DNA of 59,723 nucleotides from Acetatifactor sp. (GCA_024695935.1 JAILHH010000036.1:1-59723); one strand, 5' to 3'. Shown: positions 1 through 8,916, counted from the stretch's first letter. A program made the numbers and translations. The notes: a model not told the origin generated them from the sequence alone.

Positions 1-1
1 T

Positions 2-607
2 CTGAATGCCAACAATTACAACAACACACCTAACAATGCTCTTGGTATAAGCAGACTGATAACTTGCCTGCAAAAGGCAATAACTTTACCAAGCAATTAT
101 CCATATATAGTGCATCATGTAAACACATATGGGAATGTTCCACTTTGGGTTGCAATGAATGCTATTACTTTTGGTAATGTAGCAGCCATGTATCAATATG
201 CTACGACAGATGTAAGAACAAAAGTCAGTCAGAATTATTCAAAGGTTTCTGAAACTGAATTGCATCAGTTTATCAGAATAATTGCAAGCTGCAGAAATGT
301 CTGTGCTCACAGTGAGAGGCTATTTACATTTCATTCTAAATTATCCGGCCCTAATACTGACTTACATGTTAAAATGAGGATTCCAATGAAGAATGGTACC
401 TACATAAATGGTAAGCATGATTTGTTTGCGGTTGTCATAGCACTTAAATACATGATCCCGGATAATGAGTTTAAGGAGTTCAAGAGAAAGCTGAATTTGC
501 TGATTGTTAAGGTAAATAAGGGATGCCCACATCTGCCAGAAAAAGATTTGCTTGAATATATGGGCTTTCCAAGCAATTGGGAAAAGGTAACTAGATATAA
601 AAAATAA
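2..607 (+). CDS. Abi_2-family abortive infection protein, 3' part
   Basis: The reading frame is open from the first bases of the window, so the gene begins upstream and only about 201 C-terminal codons are present; the GTG at 110 is internal. The frame contains VHHVNTYGNVPLWVA, a segment typical of Abi_2 (AbiD/AbiF-like) proteins, then an R-x4-H motif, RNVCAH, followed by SERL. That motif is the catalytic signature of HEPN ribonucleases, to which Abi_2 proteins are assigned. Known members cause phage-induced growth arrest; the RNase activity here is inferred from the motif. No partner gene is visible downstream, and a hairpin terminator follows at 645-677. The family call is fairly sure, the phage-defence role less so. 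Confidence 0.75.
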   Translation: MNANNYNNTPNNALGISRLITCLQKAITLPSNYPYIVHHVNTYGNVPLWVAMNAITFGNVAAMYQYATTDVRTKVSQNYSKVSETELHQFIRIIASCRNVCAHSERLFTFHSKLSGPNTDLHVKMRIPMKNGTYINGKHDLFAVVIALKYMIPDNEFKEFKRKLNLLIVKVNKGCPHLPEKDLLEYMGFPSNWEKVTRYKK

Positions 608-644
608 CAGAATGAAATAAATTATTATGCTAAAAGATTGAAAG

Positions 645-677
645 AAGGGTGTTACGCATTTGTGACACCCTTTATCT
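645..677 (+). terminator. Hairpin terminator after the Abi_2 gene
   Basis: AAGGGTGT (645-652) pairs with ACACCCTT (665-672) around a 12-nt loop, followed by a T-rich tail. The rest of the 311-bp gap (608-918) holds no convincing gene, only the promoter and operator of the next unit. Confidence 0.6.
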
Positions 678-842
678 TCATTATGGCAGATAATATATTC
701 TTGAACTCAACGAGGAGTAGAAAGTAAAATCAGAGTAAGTATTACTGAATAAGCTTATGAGAAGTGAGGCAATATGAGAATATTTGCCCGTACTATCGCA
801 CACTTTAACTTTCAGTATTCGTGGAACGCGGAAAATTTTGTT

Positions 843-871
843 TTGACAAAAATAATTTACTGATTTAAGAT
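843..871 (+). promoter_or_regulatory. Sigma-A promoter of the TetR-ABC operon
   Basis: TTGACA (843-848), a 17-bp spacer and TAAGAT (866-871) form a near-consensus promoter 48 bp before the TetR start. The -10 box runs into the palindrome at 867-902, a geometry expected for autorepression. Confidence 0.7.
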
Positions 872-902
872 AACAGTGTTATGTACATAACACTGTTATC
901 TT
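867..902. promoter_or_regulatory. 36-bp perfect palindrome, probable TetR operator
   Basis: The left half is AAGATAACAGTGTTATGT and the right half is its exact reverse complement, with no central gap. It overlaps the -10 box and presumed transcription start of the TetR gene. TetR-family dimers bind such dyads, so the simplest reading is the autoregulatory operator for the regulator-exporter operon. As RNA it could also fold as a hairpin, but there is no functional T-run in the right place for termination before the gene. Confidence 0.7.
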
Positions 903-918
903 TTTTAGGGAGGTCTAC

Positions 919-1533
919 ATGTCTACAAAAGAAAAAGAAGAAACCAGAGCAAAGATCATTGCTGCAGCAAAAGAAGAGTTTTCAGAATATGGTTTTGAGA
1001 AAGCATCATTAAGAAGAATATGCTCTAAAGCAGGTTGTACCACAGGAGCTATTTATTTTTTTTTCAAAGATAAAGACGAGCTATTTTGTGAAATAGTGAA
1101 TCAAGTGCTGCTTCCGGTTCAAACAGCCGTTGCAGAGCATATTTTGAAGGACAAAGAAAACAGTAGCCATATCTTAGTAGAGTCTGATTTTGAACATGAA
1201 ATTGCCTTGGCAGATAAGCTTGTAGATATCTTATATTCTCACCGCGAAGAAGCAATGATACTGCTGACCAAATCTGCAGGTTCATCTTTAGAGAAGGCCA
1301 CGGATATTATCATTGCTGAACTTGAAAAAGAATATGGTGAACTGGCAACAGTCTATGCAAGGCAAGAAGGCAAAAAGGTAGATGAATACATGGTTCATTG
1401 GCTGTCACATCTACATGTGGAATCCTATATACATCTTGTTATTCACGAGAAGGATGTAAAAGCAGCTAAGAAAAGAACACGCAAGATTATGCTCTTTCTG
1501 GTCAGGGGGTGGCTGGACTGCATATTGATGTAA
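919..1533 (+). CDS. TetR/AcrR-family transcriptional regulator
   Basis: This 204-residue protein has an N-terminal TetR helix-turn-helix at about residues 9-55, with the family pattern FSEYGFEKASLRRIC then AGCTTGAIYFFFKDKDELF. The C-terminal ligand domain is not recognisable. The start is supported by GGGAGG at 908-913. It stands 13 bp upstream of an ABC exporter ATPase and permease, and a perfect palindrome covers its promoter. The arrangement fits a drug- or peptide-sensing repressor of the exporter and of itself. The inducing ligand cannot be read from the sequence. Confidence 0.85.
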   Translation: MSTKEKEETRAKIIAAAKEEFSEYGFEKASLRRICSKAGCTTGAIYFFFKDKDELFCEIVNQVLLPVQTAVAEHILKDKENSSHILVESDFEHEIALADKLVDILYSHREEAMILLTKSAGSSLEKATDIIIAELEKEYGELATVYARQEGKKVDEYMVHWLSHLHVESYIHLVIHEKDVKAAKKRTRKIMLFLVRGWLDCILM

Positions 1534-1546
1534 TTGTCGGAAGTTA

Positions 1547-2290
1547 ATGAGAAAGGAAGTGGATGAAGTAGTGAATGAAGTAGTTAATAAAGTTTCATTA
1601 AGAAATGTATCTAAAGTTTACAACGTGGGTGAGAAGGAGTATCGAGCCCTTGATCATGTTGATCTGGATATAGAAGAGGGCAAGCTAGTAGTAATACTTG
1701 GCCCTTCAGGTGCAGGCAAATCTACACTGCTCAACCTGATAGGCGGTATGGATACACCTTCTGAAGGAGAGGTGATCGTAAATGGTGAGAATATAACCGG
1801 ATACTCTGAGAACAAACTAAGCGATTTTAGAGCCAAGTCTGTTGGATTTATATTCCAGTTCTATAACATCCTTCCATCTCTTACCGTTAGAGAGAATGTT
1901 GAACTTATTAATGAAATTGTCAAAGATCATCTGGATGCTGCCGAGGCACTTGAGGATGTGGGCTTATCTGAGCATATGTACAAGTTCCCAAATCAGCTTT
2001 CAGGCGGTGAACAGCAGCGCGTATCTATAGCAAGAGCTATTGCCAAGAACCCTGCGCTCCTTCTATGTGATGAGCCAACAGGAGCCCTGGATTCTCAAAC
2101 AGGTGTGATGATCCTTAAAATATTAAAGAAGCAGACTACCAAAGAAAGAGGCAACAACACAGTTATTATCGTAACACATAATGCTCTTATTGCTGATATC
2201 GCAGACGTTGTTATACGTGTCAAGAACGGCAGGATAAAGAGTGTTGAGAAGAACTTAAAACCGGTAAACATAGATGAGGTTCAATGGTAA
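1547..2290 (+). CDS. ABC transporter ATP-binding protein (MacB/LolD type)
   Basis: This is the ATPase subunit of a type VII (MacB-like) ABC system. Visible motifs are Walker A GPSGAGKS near residue 54, a Q-loop at [11 protein letters not shown], the signature [14 protein letters not shown], Walker [13 protein letters not shown] and the H-loop VTHN. Length (247 aa) is normal. The true start may be the in-frame GTG at 1571, because AAAGGAAG at about 1551-1558 is well spaced for it and the ATG at 1547 lacks a good ribosome site. The 3' end overlaps the permease by 17 bp, indicating translational coupling. In this family the ATPase drives mechanotransmission rather than classical transmembrane import; the substrate is unknown. 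Confidence 0.92.
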   Translation: MRKEVDEVVNEVVNKVSLRNVSKVYNVGEKEYRALDHVDLDIEEGKLVVILGPSGAGKSTLLNLIGGMDTPSEGEVIVNGENITGYSENKLSDFRAKSVGFIFQFYNILPSLTVRENVELINEIVKDHLDAAEALEDVGLSEHMYKFPNQLSGGEQQRVSIARAIAKNPALLLCDEPTGALDSQTGVMILKILKKQTTKERGNNTVIIVTHNALIADIADVVIRVKNGRIKSVEKNLKPVNIDEVQW

Positions 2291-4961
2291 TATGCTTAGG
2301 AAAAAAATATTCAGAGATATAAAAGGAAACTTCGGACAGTTCTTTACTATTTTTGCCATGGTATTTTTGGCGATCATGGCTTTTTCAGGAATAAGTGCCT
2401 TTTCTGATGGACTTAAATACTCATCGGTTGAGTTCTACGAGAAAAGAAATCTTGAAGATTTGTGGCTTTATGGTGAGAACTTTACTGGTGATGATATAGA
2501 TAAAATAAAAGCTTTAGATAATGTAAGTGACGTAGAAAGGTATCTGACTATTCCGGGCTCAGTAGATATTAACAGTAGGGAAGGCTCTGAACCTTTGAAT
2601 ATTCAGATGGAGCTTAATTTCCTGGACGGCGAAGATAATGTTAAGAATATATCATCTATGTATCTAAGAGACGGTGAAGAATATAGCCCTGACAAAAGCG
2701 GCGTCTGGATAGGATACTATTTTGCCAAGGCAAGGGGGATTAAAGTCGGCGATGAACTTACTTTTTATGTTGAAGGTAATGAATTTACCGAGACAGTAAG
2801 AGGAATCGTATCAACGCCTGATCATGTATATACAGTATCTGATCCCTCTGTTATATTCCAGGATGCCGCAGACTTTGGATGGGCATATCTGTCAATGAAT
2901 GAGTTCCCTAAAGAATACCTCTATGATGAGATTCTAAAAGATGATGATGTTGCAGAAATGCTTGATAGCGCAGCTGACATTCAGGAAGCTGTGGATACAT
3001 ATACATCAATGGGAGCTGATATAAGTTTTGTCAAAGGTGAGCTTAATATAGATGAGGATGTGGATCTTGAGACGGCTTTAGACAAGGCTGATCTTATTAA
3101 TTCCGGAAAGGCTTCTGTATCAGACAAAGAGGCATTCATAAAAGCTTTAGATCCTGATTTTAAATTGGAAGACTGCTATGTATATCCAAATGCTATAGTT
3201 GATGTTACAGGCACCGCACCAAATCCATATATTAATTCTAAAGAATTAATTCAATTCGAAGATAAACTCAAATCTGTAAAAAATGAAATCTATGAACTTG
3301 ATGATACTTATATAAGTGCAATTACTGATAGAGACGTATGGGGATCTTATGCGGCATTAAAGGCTGAGTCAGAAGAGGGTGATACATATTCGGGTATGTT
3401 CACATTCTTATTTGTATTTATCGCAGGACTTTCAGTAGTAACAACCATGAGCCGATTCGTTAAGAAGCAGAGAGTTCAAATTGGTACATTAAAAGCTTTG
3501 GGCTTTAGAAACAGGAAAGTTACAATCCATTATATTGCATATGGCTTTTGGGTAAGCCTTTTAGCAGCTGTTTTAGGACTTATAATAGGAGGGCCGGTGC
3601 TTGGACAGCCATTTCTAAACATGGAGCTGTCTATGTTCGATCTGCCGGATGCACACAGATGTATTCTTGGTAAGAACTATATCATCGCTATAATGATCGT
3701 AGCAGCTATTACGATAATAACTTACCTGTCTATAAAGAGTATCTTGAAAGAATCTGCCGCTCAAACACTTAGACTTGAAGTTCCACATATTAAAATAAAA
3801 GCCAAAGAAGGCGGCAAAGGACTAAGCGCAAGACTTCCATTTTCTATAAAGTGGAACTTAAGAGATATCTTTAGGTGTAAGTCCCGAAGCATTATGGGTA
3901 TAGTTGGTATTATGGGTTCTACATTACTGATAGTAATGGCATTTGGTATGCAGGATTCCCTTCATCATTATCTTGAATGGGAGTTTGATAAGATACAGGA
4001 TTACAATTATAAACTTAGCTTGTCAAAGAATGTATCAGATGATAGACGCGGCGAATTGTTTGATATATATGGAGATGCAAGTAGCCAAACCGTTGCAATT
4101 GAATATAAGGATACTGATGGCAATATCATTACATCAGCCATAACAGTCAATGATTCTCATGGCTATCTTAGAGTATCCGGCCATGATACAACAACTTATG
4201 ATATTGAAGATGGAATTCCGGATAATACTAAAGGTGATATTAATGAAGCAGGAGCCTTATATGCAACTGAAAAGCTCCTTAAAGAAAACAATCTGTCATT
4301 AGGAGATATTTTAACATGGAGGATCATGGGAGAGGATGACTGGTATGAAACTAAGATCGTATCCGCATACAGAGATCCTCAAAGCCAGCAGTTCTCTATG
4401 ACAAGAGCAGCATTTGAAGCTTTAGGTGAGACTTACGTCTGCGATACGATCTACACAGATGATGACCTTAGTGCTATCATGGATTCTGATATAGACGGAG
4501 TATCCATGATCTCTTCTATCGAGTCTATGAAAGAGCAGATGAATACCATGCTTGAGATGATAAGTAATATGATAATCCTTCTCATAGCTATATCTGCGAT
4601 TCTTGGTTTCATCATCATCTACAATATGGGAATCCTTGCTTTAAGCGAGAAGATGTACCAGTTTGCAACACTTAAATTGCTGGGATTTAAATTCCGTAAG
4701 CTTGCGCTTATATATACCCAGCAGAATCTCTGGCTTACAATAATAGGTATCATATTAGGGCTCCCTCTTGGCTATGAATTTACTGATTTTATGTTCAAAT
4801 ATGCTATTGGTGATAATTACGATTTCTTCGCCAACATAGACCTGTCAGCTTATCTGATCGCTATAATAGGTACACTTATGATCATGCTTGTAACAAGCAT
4901 AGTATTGTCACGCAGCCTTAAGAAGGTAGATATGGTTGCAAGTCTTAAGGCCAATGAGTGA
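2274..4961 (+). CDS. FtsX/MacB-type ABC transporter permease
   Basis: An 895-residue integral membrane protein with the duplicated FtsX architecture of Gram-positive exporters. There is an N-terminal helix (about 22-42), a large extracytoplasmic domain (about 45-370), three helices (about 374-394, 425-445, 469-488), another anchor helix (about 540-560), a second extracytoplasmic domain (about 570-760) and three C-terminal helices (about 766-790, 812-835, 860-882). Cytoplasmic loops carry the FtsX-type sequences VQIGTLKALGFRNRK and FATLKLLGFKFRK. Start could be ATG 2274 or ATG 2292. It pairs with the preceding ATPase, and such permeases typically handle peptides, antibiotics or lipids. Regulated presumably by the TetR protein. 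Confidence 0.9.
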   Translation: MRFNGNMLRKKIFRDIKGNFGQFFTIFAMVFLAIMAFSGISAFSDGLKYSSVEFYEKRNLEDLWLYGENFTGDDIDKIKALDNVSDVERYLTIPGSVDINSREGSEPLNIQMELNFLDGEDNVKNISSMYLRDGEEYSPDKSGVWIGYYFAKARGIKVGDELTFYVEGNEFTETVRGIVSTPDHVYTVSDPSVIFQDAADFGWAYLSMNEFPKEYLYDEILKDDDVAEMLDSAADIQEAVDTYTSMGADISFVKGELNIDEDVDLETALDKADLINSGKASVSDKEAFIKALDPDFKLEDCYVYPNAIVDVTGTAPNPYINSKELIQFEDKLKSVKNEIYELDDTYISAITDRDVWGSYAALKAESEEGDTYSGMFTFLFVFIAGLSVVTTMSRFVKKQRVQIGTLKALGFRNRKVTIHYIAYGFWVSLLAAVLGLIIGGPVLGQPFLNMELSMFDLPDAHRCILGKNYIIAIMIVAAITIITYLSIKSILKESAAQTLRLEVPHIKIKAKEGGKGLSARLPFSIKWNLRDIFRCKSRSIMGIVGIMGSTLLIVMAFGMQDSLHHYLEWEFDKIQDYNYKLSLSKNVSDDRRGELFDIYGDASSQTVAIEYKDTDGNIITSAITVNDSHGYLRVSGHDTTTYDIEDGIPDNTKGDINEAGALYATEKLLKENNLSLGDILTWRIMGEDDWYETKIVSAYRDPQSQQFSMTRAAFEALGETYVCDTIYTDDDLSAIMDSDIDGVSMISSIESMKEQMNTMLEMISNMIILLIAISAILGFIIIYNMGILALSEKMYQFATLKLLGFKFRKLALIYTQQNLWLTIIGIILGLPLGYEFTDFMFKYAIGDNYDFFANIDLSAYLIAIIGTLMIMLVTSIVLSRSLKKVDMVASLKANE

Positions 4962-5058
4962 TAACACAGAAGATTTTAGAAGATTTGCAATTTACAAAGA
5001 TGGTAGTCTTGTGAGATTGTCCCACATAGTTCCTAAATGGTTTGATAGTAAAGAATAA
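4954..5058 (+). CDS. Possible 34-aa ORF overlapping the permease end
   Basis: ATG at 4954 opens a 34-codon frame that overlaps the permease stop by 8 bp, with AAGG just upstream. It reads MSDNTEDFRRFAIYKDG and ends VPKWFDSKE. The peptide is hydrophilic, lacks a signal sequence and matches nothing I recognise. It could be a coupled small protein, or the 3' remnant of a longer gene. Expression is uncertain. Confidence 0.3.
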   Translation: MSDNTEDFRRFAIYKDGSLVRLSHIVPKWFDSKE

Positions 5059-5078
5059 CAAAGTTGCCACCAGTTGCA

Positions 5079-5138
5079 TACGGTAGTACTGAGCTTTCTA
5101 CCGTACACCTCAGGGCAATTGTTCTGGGGTGTTTTTTT
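5079..5138 (+). terminator. Double hairpin terminator after the ABC exporter operon
   Basis: TACGGTAG (5079-5086) pairs with CTACCGTA (5098-5105). Immediately after, ACACCTCAG (5105-5113) pairs with CTGGGGTGT (5123-5131, one G-U pair), followed by seven T. The second hairpin is a standard intrinsic terminator. A small palindrome, TGTAGAATTCTACA, lies just beyond at 5164-5177. Confidence 0.75.
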
Positions 5139-5247
5139 ATTGAATTGTGATAATCTCTAAAAGTGTAGAATTCTACAACTTAGATTATAAAAATTACTTC
5201 ACCCATTTATTTTTCTGAATTAACAGGGAAATTACTTGATATTGCAC

Positions 5248-6039
5248 CTACTTAAGATATTTGTCTGTTAATTCAGATATGATCTTTGAATTCAGAATTT
5301 CCTGCTCTGTCTCAAATGTGAGGATCAGCCTTTCTCCGGGATAGATGCCGTTTGTTTGATAAGTATTTATTTTCTTCACGGCTGATCGCGCATATTCAGC
5401 TTTATCCATCATACCCTCATGCTCCCAGTATATTTCTTTCCGGAGTTTTTTTGAAAAGAAAGTAAAATCCGGATAGACAGTTCCATATCCGACGAGCGTA
5501 AGGGGTTTTTCGTATTTATATAAAATATTGTTCCTGTAGAAAAAATCTGCCAGAATTTTTTCTGATTTGGATCTTACCCTCTCGCCTTTTTCAGTGAGTA
5601 TCACCGGTGCTACATCGTGAAATTCTTTTGATCTGTAAGTTTCCTCATACCATTGTTTTTCCAATTGTTCAGCGGTTGGTTCTAAAGGAGTGATCAAAGC
5701 CTGCCTTTTGCTGTGAAGAGATTCATATAGCTGCTCGATTTCGTCATCAGAATAATCAATGAGGCATTTGGATATTAGTTTTAGCCGTGAAGCTGCCTTT
5801 TCTTTAACTGAATTATAATATGTTTTCTGGGCCAATTGGCGGGCAAGTTCCAGGTTTCCTTTAGGGATATATGTTCCATATCTGTCATTAATGCATTGGT
5901 AGTATCTTGTTCTTTTTCCGTCGACAGAGATACGTAGACATCCTTGTGGAAGTGTGTTGCTGCTCTTTTTTTCAAGCTGTGTGAGAATGTTTTCTAAATA
6001 CTTTTGTTCATTTAGAAGCATTTGCTTAAGTCCGTGCAT
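5248..6039 (-). CDS. Orphan protein with probable PD-(D/E)XK nuclease fold
   Basis: A 263-residue soluble protein with no signal peptide. The first ~130 residues are helical and charged, with an SVDGKRTRYYQC segment. The C-terminal part contains RVRSKSEKILADFFY, then YPDFTFF, KEIYWEHEGMMD and a late YARSAVKKINTYQ. An E...PDF...(W)EH...K spacing like this is seen in restriction-endonuclease-like (PD-(D/E)XK) proteins, so nuclease activity is a reasonable inference but unproven. AGAGGA precedes the start. No modification enzyme or partner lies next to it, so it is not an obvious restriction system. It sits alone between the exporter operon and a repeat array. Confidence 0.6.
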   Translation of the reverse strand: MHGLKQMLLNEQKYLENILTQLEKKSSNTLPQGCLRISVDGKRTRYYQCINDRYGTYIPKGNLELARQLAQKTYYNSVKEKAASRLKLISKCLIDYSDDEIEQLYESLHSKRQALITPLEPTAEQLEKQWYEETYRSKEFHDVAPVILTEKGERVRSKSEKILADFFYRNNILYKYEKPLTLVGYGTVYPDFTFFSKKLRKEIYWEHEGMMDKAEYARSAVKKINTYQTNGIYPGERLILTFETEQEILNSKIISELTDKYLK

Positions 6040-6361
6040 TTGTTTTCCTCTTTTCTTTTTTATGTGTTTTATGTGGATGTGAAAATGATCAGCAGATTGC
6101 CTTGAATCAGTTGATGAGATTGAAATTTGATTAGATCTGATGCAATAATTACGGTTTTAGAAAAAGCATTTGGATTTTAAATTTTCAAAGGGAAATAAGG
6201 ATGAAGTAGAACTGAAATTTAAATTGATAAAGCTGTTCGCATCTGAAATATTAGGATCCGGCCCATTTGATGGTTTTATGATTGGTAATTTTATACTCTT
6301 AAGCAATGTATGTCAACAGGTACTGCAGGTGATGTGACTGCTTTTTCATTTTTCTTGATTT

Positions 6362-6692
6362 CGGTCACGGGAAAATAAGGGAATAAGTGACCGCAAAAGA
6401 AGGAAAGCCCAAGTGCGGTCACGGGAAAATAAGGGAATAAGTGACCGCAAAAGAAGGAAGGCCCAAGTGCGGTCACACGCAGAGAGAAAAATAAGTGACC
6501 GCAAAAGAAGGAAAGCCCAAGTGCGGTCACGGGAAAACAAGGGAATAAGTGACCGCAAAATGAGAAAAGCCCAAGTGCGGTCACAGACAGAGAGAGAAAT
6601 AAGTGACCGCAAAATGAGAAAAGCCCAAGTGCGGTCACGCGCAGAGAGAAAAATAAGTGACCGCAAATGAGAAAAGCCTAAACTGCGGTCAC
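6362..6692. repeat. 54-bp tandem array: six 36-bp palindromic-ended units, 18-bp spacers
   Basis: Six units lie at 6387-6422, 6441-6476, 6495-6530, 6549-6584, 6603-6638 and 6657-6692. Each is exactly 36 bp, starts GTGACCGCA and ends TGCGGTCAC, a 9-bp inverted repeat. Spacers are all exactly 18 bp and of two sorts: gggaaaataagggaataa-like (6369, 6423, 6531) and a purine-rich type containing cagagaga (6477, 6585, 6639). A partial unit (CGGTCAC, 6362-6368) precedes the array. The period is a multiple of three, so long spurious frames run through it on both strands. The flanks 6040-6361 and 6693-6893 contain no gene I can support. Confidence 0.9.
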
Positions 6693-6893
6693 GGCGGCAG
6701 GTCACGTCGGCATAGATTTTAGTATATTTATGGATGGCATCATGTGTGATAAAATAAAAAAGGGGAAAAAGTGAACTAAATATTAAAGGAGCGTTTTTGG
6801 AAAAATTCCAAGGAGACATGCGTGCAGCGTGGCCTGGTGTGGAAAAGAAATTGTCAGAACCCCGGGCTTTCGGAAAAAACAGGAGGAAGAATA

Positions 6894-7736
6894 ATGGAAT
6901 TTGAAACTGTCAGCGGTTTATCGATCGCGCTTTTAACATTGGGAGCAGCACTTTATATCACAGTGCCGATCCTTGTGGCAGTGATCTGGAAGATCAGAAA
7001 AAAAGAGCCTTTTACCAGTATTCTCGCAGGTGCACTCATTTTCTTTGTGTTCGTGTTCATACTGGAAAAGCCTATTCAAAATGTATTGATCTTTCCGACA
7101 CAGATGGGATTAAAGGAGCATGGTGCCAGCGTATTCATAAATGCCAGGCCCTTTCTGTGGGCATTTTTGACAGCTCTTTTTCCGGGACTGTTCGAAGAGA
7201 CAGGCAGATTATTTGCATTTAAGGTCTTATTGAAAAAAAGAACACAAAGAGAAACCGCCATATCCTACGGAATAGGTCACGGTGGCTTTGAAGTGATATT
7301 TTTGCTGGGGATCACATTTATCAATTACATTCTCTATGCCATTATGATTAACACGGGAACCTTCGGTATTTTGGTGAACTCAGTGGCAAGCGCCGCACCG
7401 GAACAGGTGGAGCAGATCGAAGCGGTGGCAAAAATGCTTGCAGGATTTTCCGCCTCGGATCTGGCAATCGGAGTTTTTGAGAGATTTGTTGCCGTGTTCT
7501 TTCATATAGCTTTATCGATCCTGGTGTTCTATGCATGTAAAGATAAAAAGAAATTCATGCTTTATCCCCTCGCTATACTGCTTCATACTTTGATGGACGC
7601 AGTTGCGACATCACAGATGGCGGGGATCATAAATATTTCAAACCTTACTATGGAATTTGTTCTGGCAGTTTTAAGCCTGGTGACATTCGGGCTTTCATAT
7701 ATCCTGCTCTATAAAAAAGATGTCGACAGTATCTGA
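6894..7736 (+). CDS. YhfC-family glutamic-type intramembrane protease
   Basis: A 280-residue polytopic membrane protein with about seven hydrophobic segments. The family hallmarks are both present in the middle: LFEETGRLFAFK, holding the paired glutamates, and YGIGHGGFEVIF with the conserved His and Glu. These resemble the PrsW/CPBP glutamic intramembrane proteases, although YhfC substrates are not established. The start is ATG 6894, with AGGAGG at 6881-6886; an upstream in-frame GTG at 6822 has no ribosome site. The 3' end overlaps the converging dihydrouridine synthase gene by 28 bp. Confidence 0.85.
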   Translation: MEFETVSGLSIALLTLGAALYITVPILVAVIWKIRKKEPFTSILAGALIFFVFVFILEKPIQNVLIFPTQMGLKEHGASVFINARPFLWAFLTALFPGLFEETGRLFAFKVLLKKRTQRETAISYGIGHGGFEVIFLLGITFINYILYAIMINTGTFGILVNSVASAAPEQVEQIEAVAKMLAGFSASDLAIGVFERFVAVFFHIALSILVFYACKDKKKFMLYPLAILLHTLMDAVATSQMAGIINISNLTMEFVLAVLSLVTFGLSYILLYKKDVDSI

Positions 7737-8677
7737 TCAACAGCCCTGTGATATTCATCGGAAGTTTTGCACTTTCGTATGGTGTCCAGGGCTTTTTGAT
7801 GCTTAGGGAAAAGTGATCCCATATGAAACCACAGTTCTTTCATCTTGAACAAAACATCCCTGTCTCCGGATAATTCCTGTGAGTATTCATTCCATAGGTC
7901 TGACAGATATCTTTCAATCTCTGAAACGGACGGATACTCTTTAAAATTGTCGGTCCCGCTTTCGTAATTCCTTATCTTTCCGGCAAGAGCGGGATTTGCT
8001 AAAAGTCCACGTCCTATCATAACCCGATCAATAGTCGGAAAATCATGCATCAAAACTTGCAGATCCAAAATCGAACGAATATCACCGTTGTAGCAGACAG
8101 GGCAGGAGAGCTGTTCTGCCATCTTTGAAAAAGCGCTTAAATTCACAGGCTTATTATAAAAATCTTCCCTGACTCTCGCATGGATCACCACCTCGGAAAA
8201 AGGATAGGCGCCGTAAAGCTTCCCCAGGGGGACGGCCTCATCCGGGCTTGAAAATCCAAGCCTCGTTTTTACTGAGATACGGGGCATGTCACTCTCCGAA
8301 AAAACCGTGTCAAAGAATCTTTCCAGGTAATCTCTGTCAAGGAGCATACCTGCTCCCTTGTGCTTTGTCACGACGGTAGCCATGGGACAGCCGAGGTTTA
8401 TATTTACTTCTTTGTATCCCGCATCTGCCAGAGCCTTTGCGGCCCATATAAAGTCTTCGGCGGAAGATGTCAGTACCTGTGGCACCAGCCCCGGGTCAAA
8501 GGGCAAAAACTCTCTGGTCTCACGCCTTTTAAAATGATGAGTTTTATTTGCTGCCAAAAAGGGAGTAAAATACCTGTCGACTCCGGTGAAATGCTTTTTG
8601 TGGACACGCCTGAAAACAGGGCCGGTGACACCCTCCATGGGAGCAAGGCTTATATCTTTTATCTGTTCAAATTCCAT
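7709..8677 (-). CDS. dus: tRNA-dihydrouridine synthase
   Basis: A 322-residue FMN enzyme that reduces uridines in the D-loop of tRNA. The TIM-barrel landmarks are clear: LAPMEGVTGPVFRR at the N terminus, then VNINLGCPMATV containing the catalytic Cys, KTRLGF, VVIHARVR, CYNGDI and VMIGRGLLANP. The preferred start is ATG 8677, giving MEFEQIKDISLAPMEG as in the family; an ATG at 8719 and a TTG at 8728 lie further upstream in frame. It is a single gene converging on the YhfC gene. Which tRNA position it modifies cannot be told from the sequence. Confidence 0.93.
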   Translation of the reverse strand: MEFEQIKDISLAPMEGVTGPVFRRVHKKHFTGVDRYFTPFLAANKTHHFKRRETREFLPFDPGLVPQVLTSSAEDFIWAAKALADAGYKEVNINLGCPMATVVTKHKGAGMLLDRDYLERFFDTVFSESDMPRISVKTRLGFSSPDEAVPLGKLYGAYPFSEVVIHARVREDFYNKPVNLSAFSKMAEQLSCPVCYNGDIRSILDLQVLMHDFPTIDRVMIGRGLLANPALAGKIRNYESGTDNFKEYPSVSEIERYLSDLWNEYSQELSGDRDVLFKMKELWFHMGSLFPKHQKALDTIRKCKTSDEYHRAVDQILSTSFL

Positions 8678-8887
8678 ATTTACGTTTCCAATAAAAATAA
8701 AAAGGTTAAAAATGTACATGAATCCCAACAGCCTGCAGCGGTCTGACGGGACTCTTAATTACTATACAATATCTTTTTAAAAAATAGAATAAGTCATGTT
8801 CTTTACAATGATTTTGAACAAAAATCAATGTCCATTGAATAAATGTGAATTGTTGGCAAAAAAATATGATTTGTTTATACAATTTCG

Positions 8888-8916
8888 TTTACTTTACCAA
8901 ACTGTCGTGATATAAT
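8888..8916 (+). promoter_or_regulatory. Sigma-A promoter of the chemoreceptor gene
   Basis: TTTACT (8888-8893), 17 bp and TATAAT (8911-8916) stand 100 bp before the receptor start. The remainder of the 338-bp divergent gap (8678-9015) is AT-rich, and I see no gene or structured element in it. Confidence 0.7.

Noticed and set aside
6105-6345. Short frame containing an F-x-LIKLFASEILG segment on the plus strand
   Set aside because: No start codon with a ribosome site, several nearby stops and no recognisable family. Treated as non-coding.
6362-6692. CRISPR array
   Set aside because: Repeat length is 36 bp, but spacers are only 18 bp, fall into two similar types and repeat. There is no leader or cas gene.
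6291-6819. Protein-coding frames of 85-157 residues on both strands through the repeat array
   Set aside because: They arise because the 54-bp period is a multiple of three and contains no stop. They have no ribosome sites, and several overlap in different phases.
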